A stretch of DNA of 64,000 nucleotides from Streptomyces kronopolitis (lineage in GTDB: Bacteria; Actinomycetota; Actinomycetes; Streptomycetales; Streptomycetaceae). The stretch is taken from the NCBI RefSeq assembly GCF_014646275.1, contig NZ_BMND01000001.1, positions 186,001 through 250,000 on the forward strand. The letters are read 5' to 3'. The position numbers and the translations under genes are program-made. Below the pieces are notes generated by a model. The model searched no databases, was not told the origin of the DNA, and saw only the letters and a program-made list of their open reading frames with translations. Numbering within the stretch: the first letter of the stretch is position 1; the number at the start of each line of letters is the position of its first letter. Below, one piece after another: positions 43,501-64,000 of this stretch.

Positions 43501-46500
43501 GCCTGGGCTACGGCGTCCAGCGCCATCTGCTGCGGCCGGAGGGCCTGCCGGACACCCCCAGTGCCGGCATCAGCTTCAACTACCTGGGCCAGTTCGGCCT
43601 GCCCGGCGGCGGCGGGCTCTACCGCGGCCCGCACCGTGCACTGTCGCTGGACGCCGACCCGTCCGCGGCGCGCCCGCACGCCCTGGAGGTCGTCGGCCAA
43701 CTCGACGGCGACGCGCTGGAGTTCACCTGGTTCTACTCGGCGCACCTCCACCAGGAGGCGACCGTCACCGCGCTGGCCGGGCAGTTCGCCACGGCGCTGG
43801 GCGACATCGCCCGGCACGGCGCCGGGCCCGGAGCCGGCGGGCGCACCCCCTCCGACTTCCCGCTGGCCGTGCTCGACCAGCCGACCGTGGACCGGTTGGT
43901 GGGCGCGGACGCCGCCGCGGTCGAGGACATCCACCCGCTCACCCCCACCCAGTCCGGCATGCTCTTCCACGGGCTGTCGCAGGGCGACCGGCGCGCCTAC
44001 TTCCAGCAGCTGACCTTCGTGCTGGACGGCGTGCCCGACCCCCGGGCCCTCGCCGCGGCCTGGCAGCGGGTGACCGACCGCACCCCGGTGCTGCGCGGCC
44101 GGGTGGTGTGGCAGGACGTGCCCGAGCCGCTGCTCGTCGTCGCCCGCGAGGCCGCCCTGCCCGTCACCCACCTGGACTGGCGCGCCCTGCCGGACGAAGA
44201 GCGCCGCACACAGCTGCGGGAGCTGCTCGACGGCGACCGGCGGCGCGGCATCGACCTGGAGACCGCCCCCCTCCAGCGGCTGGTGCTGGCCCGGCTGTCG
44301 GATACCGAGGTGCAGGTGGTGTGGTCCTTCCACCACCTGGTGCTCGACGGCTGGAGCCTGTTCCAGGTGCTGTCCGACGTCTTCCGCTGCCACGCGCTGC
44401 CGGCCGGCGCGGACCCGGCGGGGTCCGAGGCGGCCCTGCCCGTGCGCCGCCCCTTCCGCGATTACGTGGCCTGGCTGGGCGACCGCGACTGGGCGGAGGC
44501 CGAACGGCACTGGCGCGACCGGCTCGACGGCCTGACCGAGCCCACCGCGCTGCCCTACGACCGCGAGCCCCGCGAGACCCATCGCGCCGAATCTACCGCG
44601 GCGGTGCGCCGCACCCTGTCCGCGGACACCACCCGCGCGCTGGACGGGGTGGCCAAGAGCGCCGGCGTGACCGTGAACACCCTGGTGCAGGGCGCCTGGG
44701 CGCTGCTGCTGGCCCGCCAGACGGGCCGGCGCGAGGTCGTCTTCGGCACCACCGTCTCCGGACGGCCGCCCGAGCTGCCCGGCGTCGAGGCGATGAACGG
44801 CCTGTTCATCGCGACCGTGCCGACCCGGCTGACGGTCCCCGCCGACGGCACCCTGCGGGACTGGCTGCGCGGCGTGCAGGAGATCCAGACCGACGACCGG
44901 CGCTTCGACTTCGTCCCGCTCACCCGGCTGACGGCGTACACCGACCTGCCCGAGCGGGTCGCCCTGTTCGACAGCATCGTGGTCTTCGAGAACTACCCGG
45001 TCGGCGGGGACCTCGCCGCCGCGCACGGCCTGCGGCTGAGCGGCCTCGACGGCATCGAGACCACCAACTATCCGCTGAGCCTGGTCGCCTACCCGGGCGC
45101 GGAGCTGGCGCTGCGGCTGGGCTACGACCCGGAGCTGTTCGACGCCGCCACCGTCGAGCGGATGGGGGAGTACCTCACGGTGCTGCTGGCGGGCATGGCC
45201 GCCGACGCCGAACGCCCGCCCGCGCGGCTGCCGGTGCTCGGCGCCGCACACCGCCGCCAGGTCGTCGAGGAGTGGAACGACACCGCCACCGCACTGCCCG
45301 AGGGCACGGTGGCCGAGCTGTTCGCCGACCAGGTCCGGCGCACCCCCGACGCCCTCGCGCTGGACGCCGGAGAGCTGACCCTGACGTACCGTCAACTCGA
45401 TGACAGGGCAGAGGCATTGGCCCGTCAGTTGCACGGTGTCGGCGTGCGGCCCGAGCGGCCGGTCGCCGTCCTCATGGACCGCTCGGCCGCGCTGGTCGTC
45501 GCCCAGCTGGCGCTGGCCCGAACCGGCGGTGTGTACGTCCCGCTGGACGGCCGGGCCCCGCGCGAGCGGCTGCGGCAGGTGCTGGAGGAGAGCGCGGCGG
45601 ACCTCGTCCTGACCGACGCCTCGTGGGAGGAGAGCGCCCGGGAGGCGGCGGCCGGCGGGTGCACCCTGCTGCTCACCGGCGACGGATCGGCCGCCGTGCC
45701 GCCCGGCGCCGCGGACACCCCCGCCCCGGACGGCGCGCCGCTGCCCGCCGTCCACCCCGACAACGCGCTGTACCTGATGTTCACCTCCGGCTCCACCGGG
45801 CGCCCCAAGGGCGTCGCGGTGCGCCACCGCGACGTCGTCGCGCTCGCCTTCGACCGCGCCTTCGCCGCACACGACCGGGTCCTGGTGCACTCCCCGCAGG
45901 CCTTCGACGCCGCCACCTACGAACTGTGGGTGCCGCTGCTGCGCGGCGGCCGCGCGGTGCTGGCCCCGCCCGCCGAGGTGGACGCCCACACCGTGCGCCG
46001 GGCGATCACCGAACAGGGCGTCAGCTGCCTGTGGCTGACCGCCGGACTGTTCCGCCTGCTGGCCCAGGAGGACCCCGAGTGCCTGCGCGGCGCCCGGGAG
46101 GTGTGGACCGGCGGCGAGGCCGTACCGGGCGCCGTGGTCCGCCGGGTGCTCGACGCCTGCCCGGACCTCACCGTCGTCGACGGCTACGGCCCCACCGAGA
46201 CCACCACCTTCGCCACCCGGCGGGCCTTCCACGCCGGCGAGACGCTGCCCGCCGCGCTGCCCATCGGACGTCCGCTCGACAACATGCGGGTCTATGTGCT
46301 GGACGACGTGCTCCAGCCGCAGCCGCCGGGCATCCCCGGAGAGCTCTACCTCGCCGGGGCCGGAGTCGCCCGCGGCTACGGCGGCCGCCCCGGCGCGACC
46401 GCCGAACGCTACCTCGCCGACCCGTTCGGCCCGGCCGGCTCCCGCATGTACCGCACCGGCGACATCGTGCGCTGGGGCGCGGACGGCGAACTCCACTTCG

Positions 46501-49500
46501 TGGGGCGCGCCGACGACCAGATCAAGATCCGGGGCTTCCGCGTCGAACCGGCCGAGATCGAGGCCGCGCTGACCCGCCACGACACCGTCGCCGAAGCGGT
46601 GCTGACCGTCCTCGCCGAGGGCGGCCGCAAGCGCCTGGTCGCCCACCTCGTGCCCGCCCCCGGGGTGAGCGTGCCGCCGGCGGCCGAGCTGCGCGCCTTC
46701 CTCGCCGAGGTGCTGCCCGACTACATGCTGCCCGCCGCGTTCGTCACCCTGGACGCGCTGCCCCTGACCCGCAACGGGAAGGTCGACCGGCGCCGGCTGC
46801 CCGCCCCCGACTGGACGGCCGCCACCACGGCCGGGCACCGGGCGCCGCGCACCGAGGCCGAGCGGATCCTCGCCGAGATCTGGTGCGCCCTGCTGGGCAT
46901 TGACCGGGTGGGCGTCGAGGACAACTTCTTCATGCTGGGCGGCGATTCGATCCTGAGCATCCAGGTCGTCTCGCGCGCCCGCCGGGCGGGCCTGACCCTC
47001 ACCCCCCGGGACCTGTTCCGCCACCCCACCATCGCCGCGCTCGCCGCCGCCACCGGCGCCACCGCGCAGGTCTCCGGCACCGGCCCGGTGACCGGCGAGG
47101 TCGGCCTGCTGCCGATCCAGCACTGGTTCCTCGACGCCGGCGCCGAGCGCCCGGAGTTCTTCAACCAGTCCGTGGTCATCGAACTGGCCGAGGACCCCGA
47201 CCCGCGGGCCCTGGCGGCGGCCCTGCACGCCCTGTGGTCGCACCACGACGCGCTGCGCGCCCGCTTCACGCAGCAGGCGGACGGCACCTGGCAGCAGCAC
47301 TGCCCGGCACCGGACGCGGCCGAGGCGCACCTGCTGCGGACGCACGACCTGACCGGGCTGACCGGCGACCGGTGCGACGCCGCGGTGGCGGAGGCCACCG
47401 CCGAGGCGCACGCGGGCTTCCGGCTGGCGTCCGGGCCGCTGCTCGCCGCCCGGCTCTTCACCGGCGCCCAGGACCGGCCGCCGCGGCTGTTTCTGACGGT
47501 ACATCACCTGGTGGTCGACGGCGTCTCCTGGCGGGTGCTGCTGGAGGACTTGGAGAGCGCCTACCGGCAGGCACGGGCCGGGGAGACGGTGACCCCGCCC
47601 GCCCGGACCACCTCCGTCCAGGAATGGGCCGGCCGGCTGCGCGCCCACACCGAGGCCGGCGGCTTCGGTGACGAGCGCGCCCACTGGGGCGCGGTGGCCG
47701 CGCACTGCGAGCCCGCGCTGCCCGTCGACGCCGCCGGCACCAACACCATCGCCGACCTCCGTTCGGTCACCGTCCGCCTCGACCGGGAGCGCACCGACGC
47801 CCTGCTGCAGCAGGTGCCCGGCGTCTACCGCACGCGGATCAACGATGTGCTGCTCACCGCCCTCGGCCGGGTGCTGGCCGACTGGACCGGCCACCGCACC
47901 GTCGCCGTCGGCCTGGAGGGGCACGGCCGCGAGGACCACCTCTTCGACGACGTCGACCTGTCCCGCACGGTCGGCTGGTTCACCACCCTGTTCCCCGTCG
48001 CCCTCGACGTCCCGGACGGCGACTGGGGCACGGCGCTGAAGTCCGTCAAGGAGCAGCTGCGCGCCGTACCCGGCCGCGGCCTCGGGCACGGGGCACTGCG
48101 CCACCTCGCCGCGGACCCGGACCTGGCCGCGGCGCCGCAGCCCCGGATCAGCTTCAACTACCTCGGCCGGTTCGACTGGTCCGCCGAGGGCGGCGGCCTG
48201 ATCCGCGGGGTGCGCGGCGGACTGGACGGCGCCGCCGCGCCCGAGTCGGCCCGCCCGCACCTGCTGGACGTGGTGGGCCGGGTCGAGGACCGGCAGCTGG
48301 AACTCACCTGGTACTACAGCGGCGGTGTGCACCGCGAGGAGACCGTCTCCGCCCTGGCCACGGGCATGCGCACGGCGCTGGAGGACATCGTCGCCCACTG
48401 CGCCGCCCCCGACGCGGGCGGCCGCACCCCCTCCGACTTCCCGCTGGCCGGCCTCGACCAGGCGGCCGTGGACCGGATCGCGGCGGACGGGCACGGCGTC
48501 GAGGACATCTACCCGCTGACGCCGATGCAGGCGGGCATGCTGTTCCATGGCCTGATGGACCCCTCCTCCCAGGCCTACTTCAACCAGGTCCAGCTGGTGC
48601 TGTCCGGCGTCCGGGACGCCGCGGCCCTCGCCACGGCCTGGCAGCAGGCCTCCGACGCCAACCCGATGCTCCGCACCCGCCTGGAGTGGGAGCGGACCGC
48701 GCAGCCGCTGCAGATCGTGCAGACCCGGGCCACCGTGCCCGTCACCCACCACGACTGGACCGGGTGGGACCCGGACCGGTGCGCACACGCCCTGGAGACG
48801 CTGCTCGCCGAGGACCGGGCGGCCGGCCTCGACCTGACCCGCGCCCCGCTGATGCGGCTGAACCTGATCACCCTGGCCGCCGACCGGGTTCGCATCATCT
48901 GGACCTTCCACCACACCCTGCTCGACGGCTGGAGCGCGGCCCAGGTCTTCGACGAGATCTGCGAGCGGTACGCGGCCCTCACCGCGGGCCGCCGCCCCGA
49001 ACTCCCCACCCGCGCCCCCTTCGGCAGCTACCTGGGCTGGCTGGCGGAGCAGGACACCACCCAGGCCGAGCGCCACTGGCGCACCGCCCTGGCCGGCTTC
49101 ACCTCACCCACCGAACTGCCCCGCGACCGGGTGCCGCTGGAGGCCCACCGCACCGCCTCGTCCGGCTCGGTCGGCATCACGCTCGGTGCCGAGGAGTCCG
49201 CCCGCCTGCGGGAGACCGCGCAGCAGGCCGGGCTGACCATGAACACCGTCCTCCAGGGCGCCTGGGGTCTGCTGCTGTCCCGCTACGGCCACAGCGACGA
49301 CGTGGTCTTCGGCACCACCGTCTCCGGCCGCCCCGCCGCCCTGCCGGGCGTCGAGTCCATGGTCGGCGTGTTCATCAACACCCTGCCCACCCGGGTGCGG
49401 ATCGACGGGCAGCGCCCCCTGCTGGAGTGGCTGCGCGCGCTCCAGACGTCCCAGTCGGAGTCCCGGCGCCACGACTTCGTCTCGCTGGCCCAGCTCCAGA

Positions 49501-52500
49501 CCTGGAGCGAACTGCCCGGCGGGACCGGCCTGTTCGACAGCATCGTGGTCTTCGAGAACTACCCCTTCGACAGCGACGGGCTCGCCCGGCACGGCCTGGG
49601 CATCCAGCAGGAACGCGACCTGGAGCCGACCAACTACGCGCTCAGCGTGGTCGTCGCCCCCGGCGAGCGCCTCGCCATCACCCTCGACTACGACCCGGCG
49701 GCCTTCGACGCCGCCACCGTCGAGCGGATGGGGGAGTGCCTGCGCGTCCTGCTGACGGCGATGTCGGCCGACCCGGACCGCCGGCTGGCCGAGCTGCCCC
49801 TGCTCACCGGGGACGAACGGGACCGCATCCTCACCCGGTTCGGCGGACCGGCGCTGCGCGCGCCGCAGCGGGTGCTGCCCGCCGTCTTCGAGGAGCAGGC
49901 GGCCCGCACTCCGGACGCCCCGGCGGTACGGGCCGGCGCGGACCGGCTGACCTACCGCGAGCTGAACGCCCGCGCCAACCGGCTGGCCCGGGTGCTGATC
50001 GACTCCGGCGCGGGTCCGGAGCGCTTCGTGGCGCTCGCGCTGCCGCGCACCGCCGACCTGCTGGTGGCGATGCTGGCGGTCCTCAAGAGCGGCGCCGGAT
50101 ATCTGCCGGTCGACCCCTCGTACCCCGCCGAGCGGATCTCCTTCCTCTTCGACGACATCGGCCCGGACATCGTGCTCACCACCACCGCGCTGGCCGGCCG
50201 GCTGCCCGAGGGGCCCGCCACGCGCCTGGTGCTGGACGACGCCGGGACCGCGGAGCGGCTCGCGGTGCGGTCCGCCGACGACCTCGGCGACGCCGAGCGG
50301 GCCGGTGCGCTGCTGCCCGCCCACCCCGCGTACGTCATCCACACCTCGGGGTCGACCGGCCTGCCCAAGGGCGTGGTGGTCACCCACGGTTCGGTGGTGG
50401 CACTGGCCGACTGGGCGGCCGCCGAGTTCGGCGAGCGCGGCCTGTCCCACGTCGTGGCGTCCACCTCGCTCAACTTCGACGTGTCGGTCTTCGAGATCGT
50501 CTGCCCGCTGCTGTCCGGCGGCTGCGTCGAGCTGGTCGCCGACCTGCTCGCCCTGGCCGAACGCCGCGGCCCCTGGACCGCGGGCCTGCTCAGCGCCGTC
50601 CCCTCCGCCCTGGGCCAACTCCTCGCCGAGGACACCGTCCACGTCGGCGCGGACACCGTCGTGCTGGCCGGTGAGGGGCTCGCCGCCCGCACCGTGGGCG
50701 AGGTCCGCGCGGCCGTGCCCGGCTGCCGGGTGGTGAACATCTACGGCCCCACCGAGGCCACCGTCTACGCCACTGCCTGGCACTGCGACCCCGACGACCC
50801 CGGCCGCACCCCGCCGATCGGCAGCCCCGTCACCGGCGCCCGCGCCTACGTCCTCGACCCGCACCTGCGGCCGGTGCCCGTCGGGGTGCCCGGCGAGCTC
50901 TACCTCGCCGGAACGGGCGTGGCGCGCGGGTACTTCGCCCGGCCCGGCCTGACCGCCCGGCGCTTCCTCGCCGACCCGTTCGGCCCCGCGGGCGAGCGGA
51001 TGTACCGCACCGGCGACCTCGTGCGCTGGGACGCCGAGGGGCAGCTGGAGTACCTCGGCCGCACCGACGACCAGGTCAAGGTGCGCGGCTTCCGGATCGA
51101 ACTGGGCGAGGTGGAGGCCGCGCTGGCCCGCCACCCGGAGGTGGCCGAGGCGGCCGCCCGGGTCGTCGAGACCGACGGCCACAAGCGCCTGGTGGGCTAT
51201 GCGGTCGGCCGCGGCGCCGACCGCCCCGACCCCGCCGCGCTGCGCGCCTTCCTCGCCGAGAGCCTGCCCGGGCACCTGGTGCCCTCGGTCATCGTCCCGC
51301 TGGAGCGGCTGCCGCTGGGCGCGACCGGCAAGCTCGACCGGCGCGCCCTGCCGGCGCCCGACTGGGCGGCCCCGGCCGGCGGCCACGTCCCGCCGCGCAC
51401 GGACACCGAGCGGGCGCTCGCCGACATCTGGGCCCGGGTGCTGGGCGTGGAGCGGGTGGGCGCCGAGGACAACTACTTCGCCCTGGGCGGCGATTCGATC
51501 CTCAGCATCCAGATCGTCTCCGCGGCCCGCCGCGCCGGCATCGAGCTGACCCCGCGGCACCTGTTCGTCCACCAGACCGTCGCCGCCCTGGCCGCGGCCG
51601 CCGAGGGCCTGCCCGCCGCGGCGACCGCCGCCGAACAGGGCCCCGTGGTGGGCGAGGTCCCGCTCACCCCCGTCCAGCACTGGCTGTTCGACACCGTCCC
51701 CGACAGCCCCTGGCACTTCACCCAGTCGCTGTCCTTCCAACTGGCCGCCGAGGTCGACGAGGAGGCACTGCGGGCCGCCCTGGCAGCGGTCTGGGAGCAC
51801 CACGACGCCCTGCGGATGCGCTACGAGCACACCGGCGACGGCCACCGGCGCCAGATCGGCACGGCCCCCACCGCGGCCCCCGCGATGGAGGTGTGCGACC
51901 TGACCCACCGGGCACCGGGGGAGCGGGCCGAGGCGCTGCGCGCGCTGGCCCGCGACCTCGACGCCGGCTTCGACCTGGCCGACGGGCCGCTGCTGAAGGC
52001 CGTGCTGTGCCGGCTCGGGGACGAGGAGCGCCCGGTGCTGCTGCTGGCGGCCCACCACCTGGTCGTCGACGCGGTGTCCTGGCGCATCGTCCTGGAGGAC
52101 CTGGACACGGCCTACCGCGCGGCGCGCACCGGCGCCCGGGCCGCACTCGGCCCCAAGACCACCTCGTTCCGCGCCTGGGCGCAGCGGCTGCACGAGCACA
52201 CCGCCGCCGGCGGCTTCGACGACGAACTCCCGTACTGGAACGGGCCGCAGGGCCACGCCGAGCTGCCCACCGACGGCGAGGGCCGCAACACCGCGGACTC
52301 CGAGGACACCGTCACCGTCCGCCTGGAGGCCGAGGAGACCCGCCGGCTGCTCCAGGAGGTGCCGGACACCTACCGCACCCGGGTCAACGACGTCCTGCTG
52401 TGCGCCCTGGGCCGGGTGCTGGCCCGCTGGACCGGGCGCGACCGGGTGCTGATCGGGCTGGAGGGCCACGGCCGTGAGGAGATCTTCGACGACGTCGACC

Positions 52501-55500
52501 TCTCCCGCACCGTCGGCTGGTTCACCACCATGTTCCCCGTCGCGCTGGACCTGCCGCCGCAGGCCGGTCTCGGGGCGGCGCTGAAGTCCGCGAAGGAGGG
52601 GCTGCGCAGGCTGCCCCGGCACGGCCTGGGCTACGGCGCGCTGCGCCATCTGCGCACCCCGGAGGCCGACGGCCTGCCGCCCCTGCCGCAGATCGGCTTC
52701 AACTACCTCGGCCAGCAGGACTGGAGCGCCGCGGCCGGCGACGGACTGCTGCACGCGCCGTACGGCGCCCTGGCGGGCGGCATGGACCCGGCGGCCGCAC
52801 GGCCCCATCTGATCGGTGTCGTCGGCCTGGTCGCGGACAAGCGGCTGGAGTTCACCTGGTCGTTCTCGAAGAACCTGCACCGGCGGGAGACCGTGGCCCG
52901 TCTGGCCGAGGAGACGGCCGCCGAACTGCGCGGCATCGTGCGGCACTGCGCACAGCCGGACGCCGGCGGCCGCACCCCCTCCGACTTCCCGCTGGCCCGC
53001 CTGGACCAGGAGGGCGTCGACCGGCTCGCCGGCAACGGCCGGGACGTCACCGACATCTATCCGCTGACCCCCACCCAGACCGGCATGGTCTTCCACGGCA
53101 TGGACGAGCCCGACCAGGGGCTGTACGTGGAGCAGGCCACCTTCGTCGTGGACGGGGTGCGCGATCCGCGGCTGCTGGCCGCCGCCTGGCAGCAGGTCGT
53201 GGACCGCACCCCCGTGCTGCGCAGCGCGGTCGTGCTGCGCGAGGTGCCGGTGCCGCTCCAGACCGTGCACCGCTCCGTCACCCTGCCCGTGGCCGAGCAC
53301 GACTGGAGCGCCCTGACGCCGGACGAGCGGGACGCCGCGCTGGAGCGGCTGCTCGCCGAGGACCGGGCCCGCGGGATCGCCCTGGACCGGGCGCCGCTGC
53401 TGCGGGTCGCCCTCATCCGGCTCGCCCCGGCCGAGGTGCGGGTCGTGTGGACCTTCCACCATGTGCTGCTCGACGGGTGGAGCGTCTTCCAGGTCCTCTC
53501 GGACGTCTTCGCCTGCCACGCGGCGCTCGCCACGGGCACCGAGCCCCGGCTGCCGGACCGCAGGCCGTTCGCGGACTACGCCGGCTGGCTCGCCGCGCAC
53601 GACACCGCCCCGGCCGAGGAGCACTGGCGCCGGGTGCTGGCCGGGCTGTCCGCCCCCACCCCGCTGCCCTACGACCGGCGCCCGGCCCAGGGCGCGGCCA
53701 CCCGGGCCGGCACCTGGCACTCGCAGCGGCTCGACGCGCAACGGAGCGCCGCGCTGACCGACTTCGCCCGGCGCCACCACCTCACCCTCAACACCGTCGT
53801 CCAGGGCGTCTGGGGCCTGCTGCTGTCGCGCTGGAGCGGGGAGCGCGAGGTGTGCTTCGGCAGCACGGTCTCCGGCCGGCCCACGGACCTGCCCGGCGCC
53901 GACGCCATCACCGGCCTGTTCATCAACACCCTGCCGGTGCGCGTCGACGTGGACGGCGCCGCCGCCCCTGCCGACTGGCTGCGGGGCCTGCAGTCCACCC
54001 AGGCCGACGCCCGCGGCTTCGACCACGTCCCGCTGTCGGACCTGCACGGCTGGAGCGAACTGGACGCCGGGACCCCGCTGTTCGAGAGCCTGGTGGTCTT
54101 CGAGAACTACCCGATCAACAACACCGCGGCCGACGCCAATGGCCTGCGGGTGCGCGAGCTGCACGCCCTGGAGGCCACCAACTACCCGCTCACCGTGGTG
54201 ATCTCGCCCGGCGACGAACTCAGCGTCGAACTCGGCTACGACCCGCGCTACTTCGAGGACGCCACCGCACGCTCCCTCGCCGCCCAGCTGGTGCACACCC
54301 TCGCCGCCCTCGCGGCGCCCGAGGCCGCCGGGTCCGTGGACGGGATCGACATCCTGCCGCCGGACGAGCGCGCCCGGCTCACCGGCGGTCCGCAACAGGC
54401 CGCGGCCGCCGCGCCGGCCACCCTCGCCGCGCTCGTCGAGGCGGCGGTGGACCGATGGCCCGAAGCGCCCGCCGTGCACGCGCCGGAGGGCACCCTGTCC
54501 TTCGCGCAGCTGGAGGCGCGGGCCAACCGCCTGGCGCACCGGCTGCTGGCCCGCGGGACGGGCCCCGGCGACCTCGTCGCCCTGGTCCTGCCGCGCTCGG
54601 CCGAGATGGCCGTCGCCCAGCTCGCGACCGCCAAGACGGGCGCCGCGTACCTGCCGGTGGACCCCGGCTACCCCGAGGAGCGGATCGCGCTGATGCTGCG
54701 CGACGCGGCCCCGGCGCTCACCCTGGACGCCGCGGAGGTCGGACGCCTCCTGGCGGACGCGCAGGACACCGCGCCCGCCCACCGGCCCACCGACCGCGAC
54801 CGCGCCCGCCCGCTGGACGTGGACGACCCGGCCTATGTGATCTACACGTCCGGTTCCACCGGCACCCCCAAGGGCGTCGTCGTCACCCACCGCGGGCTCG
54901 CGGACTTCGCCGCCGCCGAGGCCGACCACTACCAGGTCCGCCCCGGCGACCGGGTGCTGGCCTTCGCCACCCCCAGCTTCGACGCCTCGGTGCTGGAGCT
55001 GTGCATGTCCCTGCCGGCCGGCGCGGCTCTGGTGGTGCCCCCGCCGGGCCCGCTGCTCGGTGAACAGCTGGCCGCGGTGCTGCGCGAGGAGCGCATCACC
55101 CACACCCTGCTGCCGCCCGCCGCGCTCGGCACCGTGCCGCCCGCCACCGCGGGCACCCTGCCGGACCTGCGCACCCTCATCGTCGGCGCGGACGCCTGCG
55201 GCGCCGACCTCGTCAGCCGCTGGGCCCCGCACCACCGGATGATCAACTCCTACGGCCCCACCGAGACCACGGTGGTCGCCACCTGGTCCGGCCCGCTGCG
55301 GCCCGACGGCAGCGCGCCGCCCATCGGCCGCCCGCTGCCCGCCACCGGGGTGTACGTCCTCGACGGGCGGCTGCGCCCGGTCGCCGACGGCGTCCCCGGC
55401 GAACTCTGGATCAGCGGACCCTCGCTGGCCCGCGGCTATCTGAACCGGCCGGGCCTGACCGCCGGCCGCTTCACCGCCGACCCGTACGGCCCGCCGGGCA

Positions 55501-56183
55501 CCCGGATGTACCGCACCGGCGACCTGGTCCGGCGCGACGCGGGGGGCGAACTCCACCACCTCGGGCGCACCGACCACCAGATCAAGCTGCGCGGCCACCG
55601 CATCGAGGCCGGCGAGGTCGAGGCCGCCCTGACCCGGCACCCGGCCGTCCTGGACGCGGTGGTGACGGTGCGCGAGGACGAGCCCGGGCTGCCGCGGCTG
55701 GTGGCCCACCTGCTCGCCGTCCCCGGCGCCGACGCACCGGCCGGCCCGGAGCTGCGCGCCTTCGCCGCCCGCGGCCTGCCCGGCCACATGGTGCCCTCGG
55801 CCTTCGTCGTGCTGGAGCGCTTCCCGCTCACCGAGAACGGCAAGACCGACCGCGCGGCCCTGCCCGCGCCCGGACGGGACGAGGGGGAGACGGCCGGGCA
55901 CGTCGCGCCGCGCACCCCCACCGAGGAAGTCCTCGCCGACATCTGGTCCACGGCCCTGGAGACGGCCGTGGGCGTGGAGGACGACTTCTTCGCACGGGGC
56001 GGCGACTCGCTGCGCAGCCTGCTCATCGCCTCCCGGACCAACGAGACCTTCGGGGTGTCCCTCACACCCCGCGACGTGCTGGCCTCCCGTACGGTCGCCG
56101 CCCTGGCGGACCTGGTGGAGGAACACATCCTGCGCGAACTCGAAGACGCCGTACACGGCGACAGCGACCACGACGAACGGTGA
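37545..56183 (+). CDS. NRPS 1: five modules, A-T/C-A-T-E/C-A-T-E/C-A-T-E/C-A-T
   Basis: A 6212-residue nonribosomal peptide synthetase that activates and joins five amino acids. Module 1 lacks a condensation domain: A about 35-520, T Ser560. Module 2: C about 616-1060, A 1080-1570, T Ser1619, E 1674-2096 ([10 protein letters not shown]). Module 3: C 2128-2575, A 2588-3085, T Ser3135, E 3186-3620. Module 4: C 3655-4100, A 4112-4600, T Ser4651, E 4704-5138 ([10 protein letters not shown]). Module 5: C 5170-5620, A 5626-6110, T Ser6155. My pocket readings are DALLIGSVVK (A1, A5), DVFGVAIVYK (A2), DAYWWGGTFK (A3, Val-like) and DVFAVAIVYK (A4). C domains after E domains have the DCL start (PLTPTQ/M). 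RBS GAAGGA precedes ATG 37545. It is followed after 11 bases by NRPS 2. Confidence 0.95.
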   Translation: MTDPHENPAPASASAQTRTASPVRGSGGVRPVPPCSLGDLFAAWVARTPEAPAVTDGRRTWSYRALDTWANRLAHDLIARGAGPERTVALVLPRSVELIVAELAVAKAGAAFLPVDPAYPAERRAMMLADAAPAVVLDEVADTRPAGGPEHNPQDADRCAPLHTGHPAYVIFTSGSTGVPKGVTVTHTGLAGFAAAAADRYAVEPGDRVLQFSSPSFDAAVLELCVSLLSGATLVVPPDGPWLGDELTDVLTAHRITHALIPPAALATLPAPAGDRGLPDLRTLIVGAEACPADLVDRWAAGRRMVNSYGPTEATVVASWTGPLAVGGGTPTIGGPLPYTRLRVLDAAMRPVAEGASGELYVGGDGVARGYLNRPGLTAARFVADPYGPSGSRLYRTGDLARWNADGELEFLGRLDRQVKIRGFRVELGEIEAVLAAHADVAEAVVLVREDEPGRQRLVAYVTPADPARPPQTTTLRTAVSRSLPAHMVPSAVVVLAAFPLTASHKIDRQALPAPGPERTAGHLAPRTPAERTVAGIWSDVLDVRPVGAEDDFFALGGDSVLAVRVLSRIREERGVRLTVRDLFTARTVADVAALLDGAAADDPATPIPPAPRERPLPLSAAQQRLWFLDDLTAGSAEYNTGVGVRLRGRLDHAALGRALDRLAARHDALRTTFTTVDGRGVQRIDDTAALPLRTVDLRPLPADRHEAETERLLTEELERRFDLGEGPLTRALLIRCADDEQLLLLAQHHLVTDGWSVGILVRELAALYAAEVTGEPDGLPQPALQYPDFAVWERDRPAPSGHAEDLAYWKRHLSGTPQLDLPTDRPRPPVRSTAGAAHRHELPADLVARLGRLARAKGTTPFTLFSGAAAVLFSRYSGQRDIAFGTVTNGRHRRELEDVAGFFVNTVVLRSEVDGTATVDRFLDTVRATLMDAFSHDGVPFARVVEELAPPRDPSRTPLVQVLVVQQTAMVHPREAGGIRIEEHPLPRPAARFDLVLEFLPRADGSFGLTVEYNTDLFDAATVARMSRHLHLLLEGMADGPHRTVAELPLLTDDERRTMLDAWNTPQHEEAAPTTLPAVFEAQTLRTPDRTAVVCGGTQLTYDEINRRANRLARLLIDRGVGPESLVALALPRSADLVAVLWAVLKAGAGYLPVDPGYPAERIRFMLADAAPATVLTTRDTAGCLPEGTERLVLDDPETLAALPSHPEHDLTDDDRARPLDPRHPAYVIYTSGSTGRPKGVVVSHASVADLAVWAGEQFGRQQLTHVVASTSLNFDVSVFELLCPLLSGGSIEVVADLPALADRADGAPRQAGLISGVPSVVSRMLTTDAAPVQADTVVLAGEALPAQTVRDLRRTMPSCRVANIYGPTEATVYATAWFAGDGTPEQAPPIGRPVARTRAYVLDAMLRPQPPGVTGELYLGGGGLARGYLRRPGLTATRFVADPFAGPGSRMYRTGDLVRWTAGGELEYVGRVDQQVKVRGFRIELGEVEEALLRCAGVAQAAAATRESDGHKRLIGYVVPAPGAEPDPGALRRELGRSVPDYMVPSSVVVLPALPLNPNGKLDRDRLPAPDRTAAGTTAYVAPRTATERALAAVWAEVLRVERVGLEDNFFTLGGDSILSIQVVAQARQAGLAVTSRDVYRHQTVGALAQCVDAAGRPAAAPAEAAATGTAPLTPIQHWLFETDAERAGHFGQTLSVELSDDVDAALLDAALRAVVTHHDALRSRFAHDSDGHRLQHIDADAPAAVLHHHAGPDDDTPHLGPFDLRHGPLLRAVLHDRGDGRPRVLHLTVHHLVVDGVSWRVLLEDLDRAYRAGARGERAAGLPAKSSPLRHWARRLTEHAATGGFQDEAAYWTGLARSCDPALPTDLDGANTYASARSVTVRLTPQDTAVLLHTLPGAYRTQVNDVLLSALGRVLHTWTGRDRVPVDLEGHGREELFPDVDLSRTVGWFTTRYPVALTVTPDADWGTVLKSVKEQLRAVPRRGLGYGVQRHLLRPEGLPDTPSAGISFNYLGQFGLPGGGGLYRGPHRALSLDADPSAARPHALEVVGQLDGDALEFTWFYSAHLHQEATVTALAGQFATALGDIARHGAGPGAGGRTPSDFPLAVLDQPTVDRLVGADAAAVEDIHPLTPTQSGMLFHGLSQGDRRAYFQQLTFVLDGVPDPRALAAAWQRVTDRTPVLRGRVVWQDVPEPLLVVAREAALPVTHLDWRALPDEERRTQLRELLDGDRRRGIDLETAPLQRLVLARLSDTEVQVVWSFHHLVLDGWSLFQVLSDVFRCHALPAGADPAGSEAALPVRRPFRDYVAWLGDRDWAEAERHWRDRLDGLTEPTALPYDREPRETHRAESTAAVRRTLSADTTRALDGVAKSAGVTVNTLVQGAWALLLARQTGRREVVFGTTVSGRPPELPGVEAMNGLFIATVPTRLTVPADGTLRDWLRGVQEIQTDDRRFDFVPLTRLTAYTDLPERVALFDSIVVFENYPVGGDLAAAHGLRLSGLDGIETTNYPLSLVAYPGAELALRLGYDPELFDAATVERMGEYLTVLLAGMAADAERPPARLPVLGAAHRRQVVEEWNDTATALPEGTVAELFADQVRRTPDALALDAGELTLTYRQLDDRAEALARQLHGVGVRPERPVAVLMDRSAALVVAQLALARTGGVYVPLDGRAPRERLRQVLEESAADLVLTDASWEESAREAAAGGCTLLLTGDGSAAVPPGAADTPAPDGAPLPAVHPDNALYLMFTSGSTGRPKGVAVRHRDVVALAFDRAFAAHDRVLVHSPQAFDAATYELWVPLLRGGRAVLAPPAEVDAHTVRRAITEQGVSCLWLTAGLFRLLAQEDPECLRGAREVWTGGEAVPGAVVRRVLDACPDLTVVDGYGPTETTTFATRRAFHAGETLPAALPIGRPLDNMRVYVLDDVLQPQPPGIPGELYLAGAGVARGYGGRPGATAERYLADPFGPAGSRMYRTGDIVRWGADGELHFVGRADDQIKIRGFRVEPAEIEAALTRHDTVAEAVLTVLAEGGRKRLVAHLVPAPGVSVPPAAELRAFLAEVLPDYMLPAAFVTLDALPLTRNGKVDRRRLPAPDWTAATTAGHRAPRTEAERILAEIWCALLGIDRVGVEDNFFMLGGDSILSIQVVSRARRAGLTLTPRDLFRHPTIAALAAATGATAQVSGTGPVTGEVGLLPIQHWFLDAGAERPEFFNQSVVIELAEDPDPRALAAALHALWSHHDALRARFTQQADGTWQQHCPAPDAAEAHLLRTHDLTGLTGDRCDAAVAEATAEAHAGFRLASGPLLAARLFTGAQDRPPRLFLTVHHLVVDGVSWRVLLEDLESAYRQARAGETVTPPARTTSVQEWAGRLRAHTEAGGFGDERAHWGAVAAHCEPALPVDAAGTNTIADLRSVTVRLDRERTDALLQQVPGVYRTRINDVLLTALGRVLADWTGHRTVAVGLEGHGREDHLFDDVDLSRTVGWFTTLFPVALDVPDGDWGTALKSVKEQLRAVPGRGLGHGALRHLAADPDLAAAPQPRISFNYLGRFDWSAEGGGLIRGVRGGLDGAAAPESARPHLLDVVGRVEDRQLELTWYYSGGVHREETVSALATGMRTALEDIVAHCAAPDAGGRTPSDFPLAGLDQAAVDRIAADGHGVEDIYPLTPMQAGMLFHGLMDPSSQAYFNQVQLVLSGVRDAAALATAWQQASDANPMLRTRLEWERTAQPLQIVQTRATVPVTHHDWTGWDPDRCAHALETLLAEDRAAGLDLTRAPLMRLNLITLAADRVRIIWTFHHTLLDGWSAAQVFDEICERYAALTAGRRPELPTRAPFGSYLGWLAEQDTTQAERHWRTALAGFTSPTELPRDRVPLEAHRTASSGSVGITLGAEESARLRETAQQAGLTMNTVLQGAWGLLLSRYGHSDDVVFGTTVSGRPAALPGVESMVGVFINTLPTRVRIDGQRPLLEWLRALQTSQSESRRHDFVSLAQLQTWSELPGGTGLFDSIVVFENYPFDSDGLARHGLGIQQERDLEPTNYALSVVVAPGERLAITLDYDPAAFDAATVERMGECLRVLLTAMSADPDRRLAELPLLTGDERDRILTRFGGPALRAPQRVLPAVFEEQAARTPDAPAVRAGADRLTYRELNARANRLARVLIDSGAGPERFVALALPRTADLLVAMLAVLKSGAGYLPVDPSYPAERISFLFDDIGPDIVLTTTALAGRLPEGPATRLVLDDAGTAERLAVRSADDLGDAERAGALLPAHPAYVIHTSGSTGLPKGVVVTHGSVVALADWAAAEFGERGLSHVVASTSLNFDVSVFEIVCPLLSGGCVELVADLLALAERRGPWTAGLLSAVPSALGQLLAEDTVHVGADTVVLAGEGLAARTVGEVRAAVPGCRVVNIYGPTEATVYATAWHCDPDDPGRTPPIGSPVTGARAYVLDPHLRPVPVGVPGELYLAGTGVARGYFARPGLTARRFLADPFGPAGERMYRTGDLVRWDAEGQLEYLGRTDDQVKVRGFRIELGEVEAALARHPEVAEAAARVVETDGHKRLVGYAVGRGADRPDPAALRAFLAESLPGHLVPSVIVPLERLPLGATGKLDRRALPAPDWAAPAGGHVPPRTDTERALADIWARVLGVERVGAEDNYFALGGDSILSIQIVSAARRAGIELTPRHLFVHQTVAALAAAAEGLPAAATAAEQGPVVGEVPLTPVQHWLFDTVPDSPWHFTQSLSFQLAAEVDEEALRAALAAVWEHHDALRMRYEHTGDGHRRQIGTAPTAAPAMEVCDLTHRAPGERAEALRALARDLDAGFDLADGPLLKAVLCRLGDEERPVLLLAAHHLVVDAVSWRIVLEDLDTAYRAARTGARAALGPKTTSFRAWAQRLHEHTAAGGFDDELPYWNGPQGHAELPTDGEGRNTADSEDTVTVRLEAEETRRLLQEVPDTYRTRVNDVLLCALGRVLARWTGRDRVLIGLEGHGREEIFDDVDLSRTVGWFTTMFPVALDLPPQAGLGAALKSAKEGLRRLPRHGLGYGALRHLRTPEADGLPPLPQIGFNYLGQQDWSAAAGDGLLHAPYGALAGGMDPAAARPHLIGVVGLVADKRLEFTWSFSKNLHRRETVARLAEETAAELRGIVRHCAQPDAGGRTPSDFPLARLDQEGVDRLAGNGRDVTDIYPLTPTQTGMVFHGMDEPDQGLYVEQATFVVDGVRDPRLLAAAWQQVVDRTPVLRSAVVLREVPVPLQTVHRSVTLPVAEHDWSALTPDERDAALERLLAEDRARGIALDRAPLLRVALIRLAPAEVRVVWTFHHVLLDGWSVFQVLSDVFACHAALATGTEPRLPDRRPFADYAGWLAAHDTAPAEEHWRRVLAGLSAPTPLPYDRRPAQGAATRAGTWHSQRLDAQRSAALTDFARRHHLTLNTVVQGVWGLLLSRWSGEREVCFGSTVSGRPTDLPGADAITGLFINTLPVRVDVDGAAAPADWLRGLQSTQADARGFDHVPLSDLHGWSELDAGTPLFESLVVFENYPINNTAADANGLRVRELHALEATNYPLTVVISPGDELSVELGYDPRYFEDATARSLAAQLVHTLAALAAPEAAGSVDGIDILPPDERARLTGGPQQAAAAAPATLAALVEAAVDRWPEAPAVHAPEGTLSFAQLEARANRLAHRLLARGTGPGDLVALVLPRSAEMAVAQLATAKTGAAYLPVDPGYPEERIALMLRDAAPALTLDAAEVGRLLADAQDTAPAHRPTDRDRARPLDVDDPAYVIYTSGSTGTPKGVVVTHRGLADFAAAEADHYQVRPGDRVLAFATPSFDASVLELCMSLPAGAALVVPPPGPLLGEQLAAVLREERITHTLLPPAALGTVPPATAGTLPDLRTLIVGADACGADLVSRWAPHHRMINSYGPTETTVVATWSGPLRPDGSAPPIGRPLPATGVYVLDGRLRPVADGVPGELWISGPSLARGYLNRPGLTAGRFTADPYGPPGTRMYRTGDLVRRDAGGELHHLGRTDHQIKLRGHRIEAGEVEAALTRHPAVLDAVVTVREDEPGLPRLVAHLLAVPGADAPAGPELRAFAARGLPGHMVPSAFVVLERFPLTENGKTDRAALPAPGRDEGETAGHVAPRTPTEEVLADIWSTALETAVGVEDDFFARGGDSLRSLLIASRTNETFGVSLTPRDVLASRTVAALADLVEEHILRELEDAVHGDSDHDER

Positions 56184-56194
56184 GGACCGACCCC

Positions 56195-64000
<7,806 letters not shown>

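Overview
The window is very GC-rich, with G/C-biased third codon positions, GTG starts, rare TTA leucine codons and short ATGA/GTGA gene overlaps. It carries a Streptomyces-type gas vesicle operon, SigB/F/G-type stress regulation, DUF6153/DUF305 proteins and a giant NRPS. All of this points to a chromosomal region of Streptomyces or a close relative. No rRNA, tRNA, CRISPR array, insertion sequence or phage gene was seen.

Region 1 (1-3858) is the right-hand part of a RiPP-like cassette: an S9 prolyl-oligopeptidase-type peptidase cut by the left edge, a 39-residue candidate precursor peptide followed at once by a strong hairpin, a B12-type radical SAM enzyme with a CX7CX2C cluster motif, and a DUF5825-like partner. 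Region 2 (3980-9129) holds a DUF1206 membrane protein, a stress sigma factor with an anti-sigma antagonist (both behind matching SigB-like promoter candidates), a Usp-like protein and an APC permease.

Region 3 (9563-22206) is mostly housekeeping and accessory single genes: gamma-glutamyltransferase, a CcdC-like membrane protein, a metallo-hydrolase, a His/Met-rich DUF6153 plus DUF305 pair linked by an 18-bp inverted repeat, an Eis-like acetyltransferase, a carbonic anhydrase-SulP pair, a glycosyltransferase-TetR pair with a palindromic operator, FemX and a Sua5/YciO protein. Region 4 (22335-26042) is a gas vesicle operon gvpO-A-F-G-J-L-S-K. Region 5 (26069-32538) contains an ion-channel-like membrane protein, a VanZ protein, a GT2-TagF fusion and a secreted trypsin-like protease.

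Region 6 (32539-64000) opens with 2.1 kb without a convincing gene. A biosynthetic cluster follows: a P450 and a penicillin-binding-protein-type thioesterase/cyclase, each with an in-frame TTA codon, then a 6212-residue NRPS (A-T/C-A-T-E/C-A-T-E/C-A-T-E/C-A-T) and a second NRPS (C-A-T-E/C-A-T...) running off the right edge. My reading of the modules predicts a peptide beginning L-X, D-Y, D-Val-like, D-Y, L-X, D-basic, Thr, with a free N-terminus. The stand-alone PBP-type enzyme suggests trans release, probably by head-to-tail cyclisation. X and Y are adenylation pockets I could not assign. No product was recognised.
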